Source: Citrobacter koseri
GTDB lineage: Bacteria; Pseudomonadota; Gammaproteobacteria; Enterobacterales; Enterobacteriaceae
DNA length: 64,000 nt
Direction of reading: 5' to 3'
Assembly: GCA_900446925.1 (NCBI GenBank)
Contig: UAVY01000001.1
Coordinates: forward strand, 682,001-746,000
In this document: positions 1-11,135 of the stretch, piece after piece
How positions within the stretch are numbered: the first letter of the stretch is position 1
Layout of the letters: the number at the start of each line of letters is the position of its first letter
Program-made: the position numbers and the translations under genes
Notes under the pieces: generated by a model
Seen by the model: the letters and a program-made list of their open reading frames with translations, nothing else
What the model was told of the DNA's origin: nothing
The model's database searches: none

Positions 1-333
1 GTGAATGGTGCTGTTTTTGATTGTCAGACTATTACTGTTGGTGTTGGTAGAAAGACCATCATCCAGATAGTAGGTTGAGATTACGCCGTTAACGGTAGCG
101 TTGTTGATAACCGGATAAATATCACCGTTATAAACGCTATCAGTCGCGTAGTTGTTCCAGCCTACGTAACCATCATAATAAACACTATCAGCGTAGGTTG
201 CGTCGTTATAGTGGTTGAATGTTGTGTAGGTGGTTCCAGAAATATCCGTAGAAGCATTTGCCTGAGAGGTGATTGCCAGAGTGCAGGCCAGTGCTAATTG
301 TGAGACTACAAGTTTCTTTTTCCAGGAGTGCAT
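1..333 (-). CDS. AIDA-type autotransporter adhesin, EhaA-like (N-terminal part, cut by window edge)
   Basis: Only the first 111 codons lie in the window. The product begins with an extended-type signal peptide (MHSWKKKLVVSQLALA..., likely cleavage after QANA, about residue 27), followed by a Thr/Asn/Tyr-rich stretch typical of autotransporter passenger domains. The N-terminus and the position beside hemB match the EhaA/YaiT autotransporters of E. coli, which are exported by Sec, insert a beta-barrel in the outer membrane and display an adhesive passenger. The start is set by a strong GGAGGG Shine-Dalgarno about eight bases upstream. The barrel would lie outside the window and cannot be checked. 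Transcribed divergently from hemB. Confidence 0.75.
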   Translation of the reverse strand, partial: MHSWKKKLVVSQLALACTLAITSQANASTDISGTTYTTFNHYNDATYADSVYYDGYVGWNNYATDSVYNGDIYPVINNATVNGVISTYYLDDGLSTNTNSNSLTIKNSTIH

Positions 334-827
334 TTGTCATCCCTCCTCAGGGACGTAATATAGTTGATCCATCAATTATCAATGCATAGAAAACATTTTA
401 TGTTTCGCAGGTCGATTATGCGGCGTCAGCATTGAAAGGTTCAATTATTCTTTGTTTAATGTCCGAAAGCGGACAATTAAAAAATCACCAGCAAAATCAC
501 AGATATTTTTTAAATCGCCAGTTTTCAATAAATTAGAAAGGGAAATAGAAGTTACTTATTTAACTGAATGATATATGATGAAGAAATAAAGAAATCACCA
601 ATAAATAAAGGACAGAAGAGCTTAAAACAACATTTAATAAAATTAAAACCAGAAATAAATGTATCACTAACAAAAATAATCTTATTCATAGAAATACTAA
701 TTGCGAATATTTAATCGCTTCATTAACAGCAACCCGCAATACTTCACATAAGGACAACTTTCGTAAAACACCTCGCGGCAGGTTCAGGTATACTCGACGT
801 TTCGATTCCACAAACATCAGGCATACC
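334..827. promoter_or_regulatory. Divergent intergenic region, autotransporter / hemB
   Basis: An AT-rich 494-bp gap between two divergent genes with no convincing gene. It must hold both promoters. A TATACT hexamer at 789-794 is a possible hemB -10, but no good -35 stands 16-18 bases upstream. A short minus-strand frame at 686-886 has no good start signal and no family resemblance. Confidence 0.4.
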
Positions 828-1802
828 ATGACAGACCTAATCCAACGCCCTCGTCGCCTGCGCAAATCCGCTGCGCTGCGCGCCATGTTTGAAGAGACAA
901 CACTCAGTTTAAACGACCTGGTGTTGCCGATTTTTGTTGAAGAAGAACTCGACGACTACAAAGCGATCGACGCCATGCCTGGCGTCATGCGCATTCCTGA
1001 AAAACACCTGGCGCGCGAGATTGAACGCATCGCCAACGCCGGCATTCGTTCAGTGATGACCTTCGGCATTTCCCACCATACCGACGACACCGGCAGCGAT
1101 GCCTGGAAAGAAGACGGCCTGGTGGCGCGCATGTCGCGCATCTGCAAGCAAACCGTGCCGGAAATGATCGTGATGTCTGACACCTGTTTCTGTGAGTACA
1201 CCTCCCACGGCCACTGCGGCGTGCTGTGCGAACACGGCGTCGACAACGATGCAACCCTGGCGAACCTCGGTAAACAAGCGGTGGTCGCCGCCGCTGCGGG
1301 CGCTGATTTTATTGCCCCTTCCGCCGCGATGGACGGTCAGGTGCAGGCGATTCGCCAGGCGCTGGATGCCGCCGGGTTTACGGATACAGCCATCATGTCC
1401 TACTCCACCAAGTTCGCCTCCTCTTTCTACGGCCCGTTCCGTGAAGCGGCCGGTACGGCACTGAAAGGCGATCGTAAGACCTATCAAATGAATCCGATGA
1501 ACCGCCGTGAAGCGATTCGCGAGTCGTTGCTCGACGAAGCGCAGGGCGCGGACTGCCTGATGGTGAAACCCGCTGGCGCTTATCTGGATATTCTGCGTGA
1601 TATCCGCGATCGTACCGAATTACCGCTCGGCGCGTATCAGGTCAGCGGCGAATACGCCATGATCAAATTCGCCGCGATGGCGGGCGCGATCGACGAAGAG
1701 AAAGTGGTGCTGGAAAGCTTAGGCTCGATCAAACGCGCGGGCGCGGATCTGATCTTCAGCTACTTCGCGCTGGATCTGGCGGAGAAAAAAATCCTGCGTT
1801 AA
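828..1802 (+). CDS. hemB: Delta-aminolevulinic acid dehydratase (porphobilinogen synthase)
   Basis: Condenses two molecules of 5-aminolevulinate to porphobilinogen, the second step of haem biosynthesis, in the cytoplasm. It is an intact 324-residue protein, the same length as E. coli HemB and very similar throughout. The zinc-binding cysteines are visible in [13 protein letters not shown] (about 120-130). The two active-site lysines stand in [10 protein letters not shown] (about 195) and MVKPAG (about 247), the latter forming the Schiff base with substrate. Monocistronic by position: divergent from the autotransporter and followed by a REP element. Confidence 0.97.
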   Translation: MTDLIQRPRRLRKSAALRAMFEETTLSLNDLVLPIFVEEELDDYKAIDAMPGVMRIPEKHLAREIERIANAGIRSVMTFGISHHTDDTGSDAWKEDGLVARMSRICKQTVPEMIVMSDTCFCEYTSHGHCGVLCEHGVDNDATLANLGKQAVVAAAAGADFIAPSAAMDGQVQAIRQALDAAGFTDTAIMSYSTKFASSFYGPFREAAGTALKGDRKTYQMNPMNRREAIRESLLDEAQGADCLMVKPAGAYLDILRDIRDRTELPLGAYQVSGEYAMIKFAAMAGAIDEEKVVLESLGSIKRAGADLIFSYFALDLAEKKILR

Positions 1803-1820
1803 TCCTTTCTGACCTGCGGT

Positions 1821-1890
1821 GCCTGCTGGCGCCGCGCTTATCCGGCCTACGGGATTGACATCTGTAGGCCGGGTGCCGCCATCCGGCGCT
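1821..1890. repeat. REP/BIME element
   Basis: Two oppositely oriented REP-like units (1821-1850 and 1864-1889) carrying the TATCCGGCCTAC / GTAGGCCGGG cores, in the gap between hemB and the acyltransferase gene. Typical of enterobacterial intergenic palindromes at transcript 3' ends. Confidence 0.85.
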
Positions 1891-1970
1891 GTCACAAAAC
1901 GTCACCTCATCGTCATACAAACGACATTTGTACCTTCTACTGTCAGCACAGGACGGGAGGAGGAGCCGCT

Positions 1971-3685
1971 ATGTTTAGTCTCGATAACGTACTCGACGAC
2001 CTGTGGCCTCAGGCGAGGCCGACACCCTGGCAAAAAAATCTGCTCAGGCGGTTGCTGTATGAAGAAGAATTTCAGCAATTTGCATCCCGCCATCCCCATC
2101 TGAAAGGGGTGGACATGGTGGAACAGGTTCTCGAACACCTTGAAATACGCTGCGATATCCCCGCACACGACCTCGAAAACATCCCCACACATGGCCCGCT
2201 GGTCATCATTGCCAACCACCCGACAGGCACGCTTGATGGGCTGGCCCTGCTGTATGCCATCTCGCGTGTGCGCCGTGACGTGAAAGTAGTGACCAACCGC
2301 CTGCTCTCGCATCTGCAACCGCTCAGCTCACTTTTCATTCCCGTGGACAACATCGGCGGGCGCACGCCAAAATCATCGCTACAACAGATAGATGCGCATT
2401 TACAGGCTGGCGGAGCGTTAATTTTCTTTCCGGCGGGCGAAGTAGCGCGCTTCACATCGCAGGGAATCAGGGAAGGCCGATGGCATTCCGGGTTTATCCG
2501 GGTGGCGGAGAAATACCGCACGCCGCTGCTTCCCGTACATATCAACGCACGTAACAGCTCGCTGTTTTACGCCAGCAGCCTGGTGTCCCCCACCTTCGCA
2601 TTGCTGCTCCTGATGCAGCAGATGTTTCGTCGGCGTCGCAGCAGCCTGCCGCTCCGCATCGGCCAACAAATCGCCTGGACACAGTGGTCCGCCACGAAAA
2701 CCAACGTCCGCGAGCAGGCCGAAAAATGCCGTCAGCACGTCGCGGCATTAGGTAAAGGACGCCCTGGGTTATTCACCACCGAAAGTACGATAGCCCGCGC
2801 AGAAGACAGAGCGCACCTCAAACGCGATCTCGCCCAGACGGAATGCCTTGGGCACACCGCCGACGGGAAGCACATTTACCTCTGGCAGCGCAACGGCAAA
2901 GAGGATGTCCCCATCCTGCGGGAACTGGGGCGGCTGCGTGAAATCGCCTTTCGCGCGGTTGGCGAAGGCAGCGGAAAGCGTCGGGACACCGACCGCTATG
3001 ATGACGACTATCTGCATCTGATTTTATGGGACGAAGACGATCTGGAAATTGTTGGCGCCTATCGGTTCATTCCTGCGCGCAGCAGCAGGAAAAACGTGGC
3101 ATAGAAGGGCTTTACAGCTACAGTTTGTTCCATTACGACGAGCAGATGGCGCAAGTGATGCAGCACGGCATTGAGCTGGGTCGCAGTTTTATCCAGCCGC
3201 GTTACTGGGGACGTCGCGGGCTGGACTATCTCTGGTCTGGCATTGGCGCTTATCTGGCGCGCTATCCGCAATACCGATACCTGTTCGGCCCGGTGTCTAT
3301 TTCCGGCGGTCTGCCTGCGGATGCGCGGGATTTACTGGTGGCCTTTTATCGCCTGTGGTTCCCGCCGACGCACCCGCTGGCAATATCACGCCAGCCCTAC
3401 CCCGCGTCATTGCCGGACGTACTGGCGCAGTTTGAAGGCAAAAGCTACAACGACGATCTGACGCGGCTGAAATCGTTGCTCGGCAATCTGGGCTGCGGTA
3501 TTCCCCCGCTCTACAAACAATACTCCGAACTTTGCGACCCCGGCGGCGTGCAGTTTATTGATTTCGGTAACGATCCGGCATTCAGCAACTGCGTGGATGG
3601 TCTGGTGCTGGTCGATTTAACCTATCTGAAGGCAAACAGGTATCAGCGCTATATTGGCGCGCATTTGGGTTTCCAGGCAGGATAA
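1971..3685 (+). CDS. Bifunctional acyltransferase, OlsF-like (ornithine lipid synthesis), one frame break
   Basis: The N-terminal half is a PlsC/hemolysin-type acyltransferase: NHPTGTLDG at about 82-90 carries the catalytic His/Asp, and FFPAGE at about 152-157 is the acceptor-side motif. The C-terminal half (from about residue 290) is a GNAT-fold OlsB-like N-acyltransferase. This order matches OlsF of Serratia, in which one protein carries out both acylations that turn ornithine into ornithine lipid; the substrate here is inferred. The frame breaks at about 3075-3080 (CCTGCGCGCAGC); restoring one lost G joins both parts into 571 residues. The start follows GGGAGGAGGAGC. The stop codon lies inside a REP element, so the last few residues may be REP-derived. 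Confidence 0.72.
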
Positions 3686-3751
3686 GGCGTTTACGCCGCC
3701 ATCCGGCGCGGTGCCACATCGTGCCCGATGGCGCTGCGCTTACCAGGCCTG
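3674..3751. repeat. REP/BIME element
   Basis: A REP unit pair between convergent genes. It overlaps the last codons of the upstream acyltransferase gene: that gene's TAA is the TAA in the REP core GGATAAGGCG. Confidence 0.8.
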
Positions 3752-3793
3752 AATTTCCCTAACCGTTCCCTAACCGAATAGTGTGATTATCTA

Positions 3794-4650
3794 TTACAGT
3801 GCGCGATAAAACGGCTTATCTCCCAGAATCGTCGCCCGGTGCATAATGCGCCGCCGCGGCAGGTAATCAGCGTTGGCATAATGCTGGGTGACGCGGTTAT
3901 CCCAGATGGCTACGTCATCAGGCTGCCAGCGCCAGCGCACCTGAAAACTCCGGTTTTGTGATGTGCGCAAACAAGAATCCAAGCAGCGCCTCGCTCTCTT
4001 TCTCCGTCACATCGACAATCCGCGTAGTAAAGCCTTCATTCACAAACAGCGCCTGTTTGCCGCTCACCGGATGGGTACGCACCACCGGATGCAGCAAAGG
4101 CGGATGTTTTGCTACCGCCTCAAGCCAGCGCTGATGATCCTCATCATCAGTTTTGCGGTATTTGTATTCCGGGAACGATTTACGGAAATCATGCTCCGCT
4201 CGCAAACCGCTCAGCAACTGGCGAAACGGTTCGGAAAGCGCGTCATATGCGGCAATACCGCTGGCCCATAGCGTATCCCCGCCGGTAGAGGGCAGTTCCT
4301 TTGCCGCCAGAATCGCCCCTGCTGGCGGCGTCTCAATAAAGGTCACATCGGTGTGCCAGTTATCATTATCCGGCGGGTTATCGTTATGGGTATCCAGCAC
4401 GATAATCTCTTCGACGCCTTCGGCGTGGGGATAGACCGGATGAATATGCAGATCGCCAAAACGCTGTGCCAGCGCGCGCTGTTGCTGTGGCGTAATGGCT
4501 TGTTCACGCAGAAAAACCACCTGGTGGCGCAGCACCGCGTGATACAGCTGTTCGAATTGATTATCGCTCAGCGGGGCGGGTCAGATCCGCGCCGGAAACC
4601 AGCGCGCCAATATACGGCCCCAGCGGGGTAATGCTCAGACGTTCACTCAT
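3794..4650 (-). CDS. tauD: Taurine dioxygenase, two frame breaks
   Basis: Fe(II)/2-oxoglutarate dioxygenase that hydroxylates taurine so that it falls apart to sulfite and aminoacetaldehyde, supplying sulfur. The iron ligands are in NWHTDV (His and Asp) and in VTQHYANAD (His); the 2-oxoglutarate-binding Arg is in RRIMHRAT. The frame is broken near 4572-4578 (an extra base in a G run) and near 3943-3947 (an extra A). Corrected length is about 284 residues, against 283 in E. coli. ATG at 4650 overlaps the tauC stop (ATGA), so the two are translationally coupled in tauABCD. Confidence 0.93.
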
Positions 4651-5473
4651 TGTACTTCTCCATGCCAGGGCGTCAGGCGGCGCTGAAGCGCACGCAGACC
4701 CAGTTCTAAAATAAACGCGATCACTGCAATCACCGCGATCCCCGCCAGCACCACGTCGGTTGCCAGAAATTCCCCGGCGGACTGCACCATAAACCCTAAA
4801 CCCCGGTGGCGGCAATCAGCTCAGCCGCCACCAGCGTTGACCAGCCCACGCCCAGGCCAATGCGTAATCCGGTGAGGATCTCCGGCAGCGCGCCGGGCAG
4901 AATCACAAACCACAATACCTGTACTCGTCCGGCGCCTAACGACTGCGCCGCACGAATGCGAACCTGCTGCGCGCTTTTGACGCCCGCCAGCGCCGACATG
5001 GCGACCGGGGCGAAAATCGCCAGATAGATCAGCAGGATCTTGGAGGTCTCGCCAATCCCGAACCAGATCACCATCAGCGGTAAATACGCAAGCGGCGGAA
5101 CAGGTCGGTAGAGTTCAATGATCGGATCGAGAATGCCGCGTATCGTTGGGCTTAGCCCCATCGCAATGCCCACCGGAATGCCGATAATCACGGCAGCCAG
5201 CAGCGCCAGCAGAATACGCGTCAGGCTCGCCGCCAGATGCTGCCACAGCGTGGCGTCCATAAACCCTTGCGGCCCGGCGATAGCGATCAGTTTTTGCAGC
5301 ACCTGCCCCGGCGGCGGCAGAAACAGCGGGCTGATTAACTGCAACGCCGCTACGCTCCACCACACGGCCAGAATCACCGCTAATGTGCTGATACTCAGGG
5401 TAATGCGACGAGAGAACGGCCAGCGCCATTTCAACCCGCGTTGACGCAGCTTATCGTTGATGACCACGCTCAT
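4647..5473 (-). CDS. tauC: Taurine ABC transporter permease, one frame break
   Basis: Integral membrane permease of the TauABC importer, brought into play under sulfate starvation. Six hydrophobic segments are visible, starting with [20 protein letters not shown] at about 27-46. The binding-protein-dependent loop (EAA-type) lies near [20 protein letters not shown]. The frame is lost near 4799-4804, where one base is missing from a C/G run; restoring it continues into [14 protein letters not shown] and gives 275 residues, exactly the E. coli length. The start overlaps the tauB stop (TCATGA). Confidence 0.93.
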
Positions 5474-6241
5474 GAGAAGGCCTCCCGTTGTTCAAAGACG
5501 CGGCTTAACACATACTCCCGCGTCTCGATAAACTGCGGATCGGATTTAATACTGCGGCAGGATTCGCCCCCCCACAAAGCGGCGGGCGAAATCAAGCGAC
5601 AGCCGTTCCTGCACGCGACCGGGGCCAGGAGAAAGCAGCACCAGCTCCGTCGCCATAAACACAGCCTCTTCAATATCATGCGTAATGGAGCAACAACCTG
5701 TTTGCCGGTCTCATGCCAGAGTTTCAGCAGCAGCGTTTGCATCTGCTCACGGGTGAAAGCGTCCAGCGCGCCGAAAGGCTCATCCAGCAGCAGGAGTTGA
5801 GGATTGGCCGCCAGCGCGCGGGCGATGCCGACACGCTGGCGCTGCCCGCCGGAAAGCTGCCAGATAAAGCGTTTTCCCGCCCCTTCCAGCCCGACTTTTT
5901 TTCAGCATCTGCTGCGCAACGTGCTGACGCCGGGTTTTGTCCGCTCCCGCCAGTTGCAGGCCAAGTCCGACGTTATCCTGCACGTTGCGCCAGGGCAGCA
6001 GCCCTTCGTTCTGAAAGACGACGCCGCGCTCCGCACCCGGCCCATCGACCCGTTTGCCCGCCAGTTGGATCGTGCCGTGCTGATAAGGCAGAAAACCGGC
6101 GATCAGATTCAGCAACGTGGTTTTCCCACACCCTGACGGCCCCAGCACCACTAACAGCTCACCGCTGTCGAGCGTCAGATTGATATCTTCCAGCGCCGGT
6201 TTACCGGCGTAATCAGCAAAGAGATGGGAAACTTGCAGCAT
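5470..6241 (-). CDS. tauB: Taurine ABC transporter ATP-binding protein, several frame breaks
   Basis: ATPase that energises taurine uptake. Walker A is GPSGCGKT (about 35-42), the signature is LSGGQRQR and Walker B is [12 protein letters not shown]. Four single-base excesses are visible: an A run near 5895, two close together near 5685-5700, and a C run near 5568-5574. Removing four bases from 772 gives 255 residues, as in E. coli. I chose the ATG at 6241 (MLQVSHL, matching the family) over an in-frame ATG at 6262. Confidence 0.92.
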
Positions 6242-6251
6242 CCGCGCCTCC

Positions 6252-7225
6252 TTATTGCACAAAGCGATCGGTGACGTACTGGCTATAATCCGTCGCGACG
6301 GCGGGCACTTTGCCCTGCTCTTTCAGGAACTGCGCGGTGTCGATAATCGCTTTATTGACCGGCCCGTTCAGCTCAACGGCCCTGCTGTTGCGCCGTCAGG
6401 TAGGTATTGCCTTTCACCAGCCCCCGGCACGTCCGTTTCCGGCACGCCGCTTAAAGGCGCGACAGTTTGCTGATGTTATCCGGCTGCTGAAGCCACGCCT
6501 CAGGATTGGCAATGTAGGGGTTGCTGCGCGTCGATGGCGCTTTTCGCGAATGCCTTGACCACCTCTGGATGTTTTTTCCGCGAAGTTCTTTACGCACTAC
6601 CCACACATCCAGCGTCGGCGAGCCCCATTCGCCGACTTTCCCCGAGTCTGTCAGCACGTTCCCGTCTTTTTCCAGCGCGTTAACGGCGGGCGCCCAGACG
6701 TAAGCGCCGTCAATATCGCCACGCTGCCAGGCGGCAATGATCGCCGGTGGTTGCAGATTGATGATTTCGACCTGCCCGGGCTTAATGCCCCAGTGTTTCA
6801 GCGCCGCCAGCAGGCTGTAATGGGTGGGTGGAGATAAACGGCACCGCAATGCGTTTGCCGATGAGATCCTCCGGCTTAGCGATCGTTTTTCTTCACCACC
6901 AGCGCTTCGGATTCCCCCAGTTTTGACGCCAGCAGGAAAACCTCAATCGGCACCTGTTGGCTGGCGGCGGACCGCCAGTGGGCTGGAGCCAAGGTTTGCC
7001 GATCTGTACATCACCGGAAGCCAGCGCGCGCACGATGCTCGCGCCGCTGTCGAATTTACGCCAGTCAACGGTCGCCCCGCTCTCTTTGGCGAAGGTGTTA
7101 TCCGCCTGCGCCACTTTCGCCGGTTCGGCGGATGTCTGGTACGCGACGGTGACGTTAACCGCCTGCGCCTGGAATGCAATAAACGCCAGTGCGGCGAGAA
7201 GTGTGTTACGCGATGAAATACCCAT
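6252..7225 (-). CDS. tauA: Taurine-binding periplasmic protein, about ten frame breaks
   Basis: Periplasmic taurine-binding protein and first gene of tauABCD. The signal peptide is [22 protein letters not shown], followed by a sequence nearly identical to E. coli TauA, but scattered over all three frames. I count about ten single-base insertions, each in a short run of one base, for example near 6894, 6913, 6965 and 7000, and several from 6400 to 6600. The excess of 11 bases over the expected 963 agrees. This is the densest cluster of breaks in the window and is best read as poor sequence. In E. coli the operon is activated by Cbl and CysB; I did not identify their sites here. Confidence 0.9.
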
Positions 7226-7572
7226 TATTGTCTGCTCCCCTGTCTTGTTATGGGGGCAGTATTTTCGTTGCGGGCCGGGGTTTGATAAAGGAATTAAAAA
7301 TTCTTGCTAATAGCAAAGCGTTTTTAGAAAAAAAACGGGAATGGTTTAGTGTGGAAATGTATTTAGCATTGAGTTGTAGGCTGGATCAGGCGTTTGCGCC
7401 GCCATCCGACAATCCATGCCTGATGGCGCTGTGCTTATCCGGCCTACCACGACAACAACCCCCTGCAAATTATTGCGATTTTGTTACATTCATTCCATAA
7501 CCACACCCGGATGATTGCCAGCACAGCGGGGGCAGGCATCATAGGGGCATTATTCGGCAAGAGAGTAAGCAT
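7226..7572. promoter_or_regulatory. Divergent intergenic region tauA / uhpA
   Basis: A 347-bp gap holding the promoters of tauABCD (minus) and uhpA (plus). The part next to tauA is AT-rich with A/T runs at 7310-7340. A REP unit sits at 7374-7447. No defined promoter could be assigned. Confidence 0.4.
7374..7447. repeat. REP/BIME element
   Basis: A REP pair with GTAGGCTGGATCAGGCG at one end and CTTATCCGGCCTAC at the other, unusual in lying between two divergent genes instead of at transcript ends. Confidence 0.8.
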
Positions 7573-8203
7573 ATGATTCGTGTGGTGCTGGTTGATGACC
7601 ATGTGGTGGTGCGTTCCGGCTTTGCGCAATTATTAAGTCTTGAAGACGATCTGGACGTAGCAGGCCAGTACAGCAGCGCGGCGGAAGCCTGGCCCGCATT
7701 ATTGCGCGATGACGTTAACGTCGCGGTGCTGGATATCGCGGATGCCGGACGAAAACGGGCTGAGTCTGTTAAAGCGGCTACGCGCGCAAAAACCCACGTT
7801 TCGCGCCATCGTCCTCAGCATTTACGACACGCCAGCGTTTGGTGCAAAGCGCGCTGGATGCAGGCGCCAGCGGCTATCTGACCAAACGCTGCGGGCCGGA
7901 AGAGTTGGTTCAGGCGGTGCGTTCCGTTGGTATGGGCGGCCACTATCTGTGCGCCGATGCGTTGCGGGCGCTGCGCGGCGGCGAACAGCCGGCGCAGGTT
8001 CTGGAGGTATTAACCCCCGTGAGCGAGAAGTTTTTGATTTACTGGTCAAAGGCGACAGCGTCAAAGAGATCGCATTTAAGCTCGACCTCAGCCATAAAAC
8101 CGTTCACGTCCACCGTGCTAACGTACTGGGTAAGTTGCAGTGCCACAGTACCATCGAACTGGTGCATTTCGCCCTCGACCACCAGCTGCTGACGGGGCAC
8201 TGA
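7573..8203 (+). CDS. uhpA: UhpA-family response regulator, three frame breaks
   Basis: Two-domain NarL/FixJ-type regulator. The receiver domain has the acidic pair DD (8-9), phospho-acceptor Asp at about 54 (VLDIAMPD) and Lys in YLTKRCG. The C-terminal LuxR-type HTH includes LTPREREVFDLL and SHKTVHVHRANVLGKL. Similarity is to UhpA, and the neighbours are an UhpB-like kinase and UhpC-like sensor, so it probably activates the afu genes downstream. Breaks: an extra G near 7740, an extra G near 7841, and a missing C near 8014-8018. Corrected length is 209 residues. It overlaps uhpB (TGATG). Confidence 0.85.
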
Positions 8204-9746
8204 TGTCTCGCGGCGTGCGTTACTGGGGTGATCTCACTGTTTATCCTGCTGGCCTGGGGAACAGGTTGGCTGATGCTTATGGACGCTGGGCTTTTACCTG
8301 ACCCATAACGGCCAACAGGCGGCGCTCTTTTTGCCGCACGGCGTTTATCTTGCGCTGTTGATTTTACTCTCCCGCCGTTACTGGCCCGCGCTGATACTGC
8401 CGCCGGTGCTGATGCCGTTATGGCTCCATAGCGAGCAATTGCTCAGCGGCTACGTCCTGCTGGCGGCGCCGCTGATCTGCCTGATCCCGGCCAGCATCGG
8501 ACAAAAATTCTGGCACCGTTTTCCCTGTTACTGGCAGCGTCTCACGCTGCTGCTGGCCGCCGTCACGCTGGCCTCGCTGCTGAATACCGCCTGCTGTCGC
8601 CCTTTATAAAAAGCCCGGCAATGCTGACTGGCCTGGCGTCGTTTACCGGCGGCGTGCTGCTCACCCCCTTTTGTTTATCTGGTATTTGAATTTTTACGCC
8701 AGCAGCACCGTTATCACCTGTTGGGGCTGGATACCAACAACCCGCCGCTGCGCACTTCGCTGATCATCTGGTGCAGCCTGTTCTTTATTATCGGCATCGG
8801 CACGCAAATGGTGCTGTCGCCGGAAATTGAACGCCTGCTGCTGATCGTGGGTGTTCCTGCCTAACGTGGTGATGGCGTGGAAGTTTGGCTGGCAGGGCGG
8901 CGTGCTCTCCGGGCTGCTGGGCAGCATGATGATCACCATCGCCCGCCAGGTCGGCGTCGGGTTTAACAACCTGGTCGAACTGGAGATTTTCCTCGCCACC
9001 CAGGCGCTACTCGGTATAGGTCTTGGGATCGCCATCAGCCGCCAGCAGCATCTGGCGCAAAACCTGCACCACTATCGCCAGCGTCTGGAGGCGGAGCTGG
9101 CGGCACGCGGGCGCTGACCGAAAAGCTGATCCATACCGAAGAGGATACGCGCAAAAACCTGGCGCGCGAGCTGCACGACGAGATCGGGCAGAACATCACC
9201 GCCATTCAGATCCAGTCACAGCTCGTGAAACGCGCGCGCGATCCGGCGCAGACGCAGGCCGCCGCCAGCCAGATAAACGATCTCGCCCGCCGTATTCACC
9301 ACTCTACCCGCCAGCTGTTACGCCAGCTACGTCCCCCCGCGCTGGATGAGCTGTCGTTCAAAGAGGCGCTGCATCATCTGGTCAACGAATTCGCGTTCCC
9401 CGAACGTGGGATTCGCTGCCAGTTTGAGTATCGCCTTACGCTTACCCCGGAAAATGAAACCGTCAGGTTTACTCTCTACCGCCTGTTGCAGGAACTGCTG
9501 AACAACGTCTGTAAACATGCCGAAGCCAGCGAGGTCACGATTCTGTTAAGCCAGCAGAAACAGACCCTCCATCTGGAAGTTCGGGACAACGGCACCGGCA
9601 TCCAGCCTGAAAAAATGCCGGGATTCGGTATTCAGGGGATGCGCGAACGGGTCAGCGCGCTGGGCGGCGAACTGACGCTCGAATCGCTGCACGGCACGCG
9701 GGTAATTGTTAACTTGCCCACAATTTTGCAACAAACCACGTCCTGA
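8203..9746 (+). CDS. uhpB: UhpB-like membrane histidine kinase, about seven frame breaks
   Basis: Sensor kinase with a multi-pass membrane N-terminal half (hydrophobic segments such as GVYLALLILLSRRYWPALIL) and a cytoplasmic HisKA_3 kinase. The phospho-acceptor His is in ARELHDEIGQ, the N-box is ELLNNVCKHA, and ATP-lid motifs are DNGTGIQ and GFGIQGMRERV. By analogy with E. coli UhpB it should phosphorylate UhpA on a signal relayed by UhpC. Single-base breaks occur near 8224, 8280, 8592, 8665, 8850 and 9105. The corrected protein is about 510 residues, close to E. coli UhpB (500). Confidence 0.83.
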
Positions 9747-9830
9747 CAGGAAAAAGTCTTAGTCACTGCGGACTTTCTCTCATCCCCTTTGGTTTTCACT
9801 TTCCTATAGTCAGCACAAACGGAGACGGCC

Positions 9831-11135
9831 ATGCATCCACGCCCAGTAAACGAAACAGACCAACGATACCGGGCGCTACGCCTGCGGTTGCTGATGTGCA
9901 TGGTCATCGGGTACGCCGCGTTTTACCTGACGCGAAAAAGCGTGAATTACGTGCTTCCGGCGCTGCAAACGGATCTGGGACTCGATAAAGGCGATATCGG
10001 CCTGTTGGGTTCACTGTTTTACCTGACCTACGGCCTGTCGAAGTTTACCGCCGGGCTGTGGCACGACAGCCACGGGCAGCGCTGGTTTATGGGCGTTGGC
10101 CTGTTCGCCACCGGCCTGCTGAATGTGGTGTTCGCCTTTGGCGAGTCGCTGACGCTGCTGCTGGCGGTCTGGACGCTGAACGGTTTCTTTCAGGGCTGGG
10201 GATGGCCGCCCTGCGCCCGACTGCTGACCCACTGGTATTCGCGCAACGAGCGCGGCTTCTGGTGGGGCTGCTGGAATATGTCGATCAACATCGGCGGGGC
10301 CGATTATCCCGCTGATTAGCGCTTTCGCCGCCCACTGGTGGGGCTGGCAGGCGGCGATGCTGGCGCCGGGATCATCAGCATGGCATTAGGTATCTGGCTC
10401 ACGCTACAGCTGAAAGGCACGCCGCAGGAAGAAGGATTGCCAACGGTCGGCGCATGGCGTCATGACCCGCTGGAGCTGCGCCAGGAGCAGCAAAGCCCGC
10501 CGATGGGGCTGTGGCAGATGCTGCGCACCACGATGCTGAAAAACCCGATGATCTGGCTGCTGGGCGTCTCATATGTGCTGGTCTATCTGATTCGCATCGC
10601 CCTCAACGACTGGGGCAACATCTGGCTCACGGAAAGCCACGGCGTCAATCTGCTCAGCGCCAACGCCACGGTGATGCTGTTTGAAGTTGGCGGTCTGCTC
10701 GGCGCATTGTTCGCCGGTTGGGGGTCGGATTTGCTGTTCAGCGGCCAGCGCGCGCCGATGATTTTGCTGTTCACGCTGGGGCTGATGGTGTCCGTCGCCG
10801 CGTTGTGGTTAGCGCCGGTACACCATTACGCACTGCTGGCGGTCTGTTTCTTCACGGTGGGCTTTTTCGTTTTTGGCCCGCAAATGTTGATTGGCCTTGC
10901 CGCCGTCGAGTGTGGGCACAAAGCGGCGGCCGGTTCCATCACCGGGTTTCTCGGCCTGTTCGCCTATCTGGGGGCAGCGCTGGCGGGCTGGCCTCTGTCG
11001 CTGGTCATTGAACGCTACGGCTGGTCGGGCATGTTCAGTTTGCTCTCGGTCGCCGCGGTACTTATGGGTTTATTGCTGATGCCGCTGCTGATGGCGGGCA
11101 TCACCACCTCGCTCAGTCAAAGGATAAAACAATGA
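9831..11135 (+). CDS. uhpC: UhpC-like MFS sugar-phosphate sensor, two compensating frame breaks
   Basis: A 12-segment organophosphate:phosphate antiporter-family protein. In E. coli UhpC acts chiefly as the receptor for external glucose-6-phosphate and signals to UhpB. Visible features are the N-terminal AAFYLTRKSVNYVLP and the GFFQGWGWPPCARLL segment typical of UhpC/UhpT/GlpT. The frame shifts by one extra base near 10302 and returns with one missing base near 10369, so total length stays a multiple of three (434 residues). It could be a transporter, but the uhpA-uhpB-uhpC order favours the sensor. Its stop overlaps the afuA start (ATGA). Confidence 0.83.

Noticed and set aside
686..886. 66-codon minus-strand frame across the hemB start
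   Set aside because: Overlaps hemB and its promoter, no ribosome site, no family.
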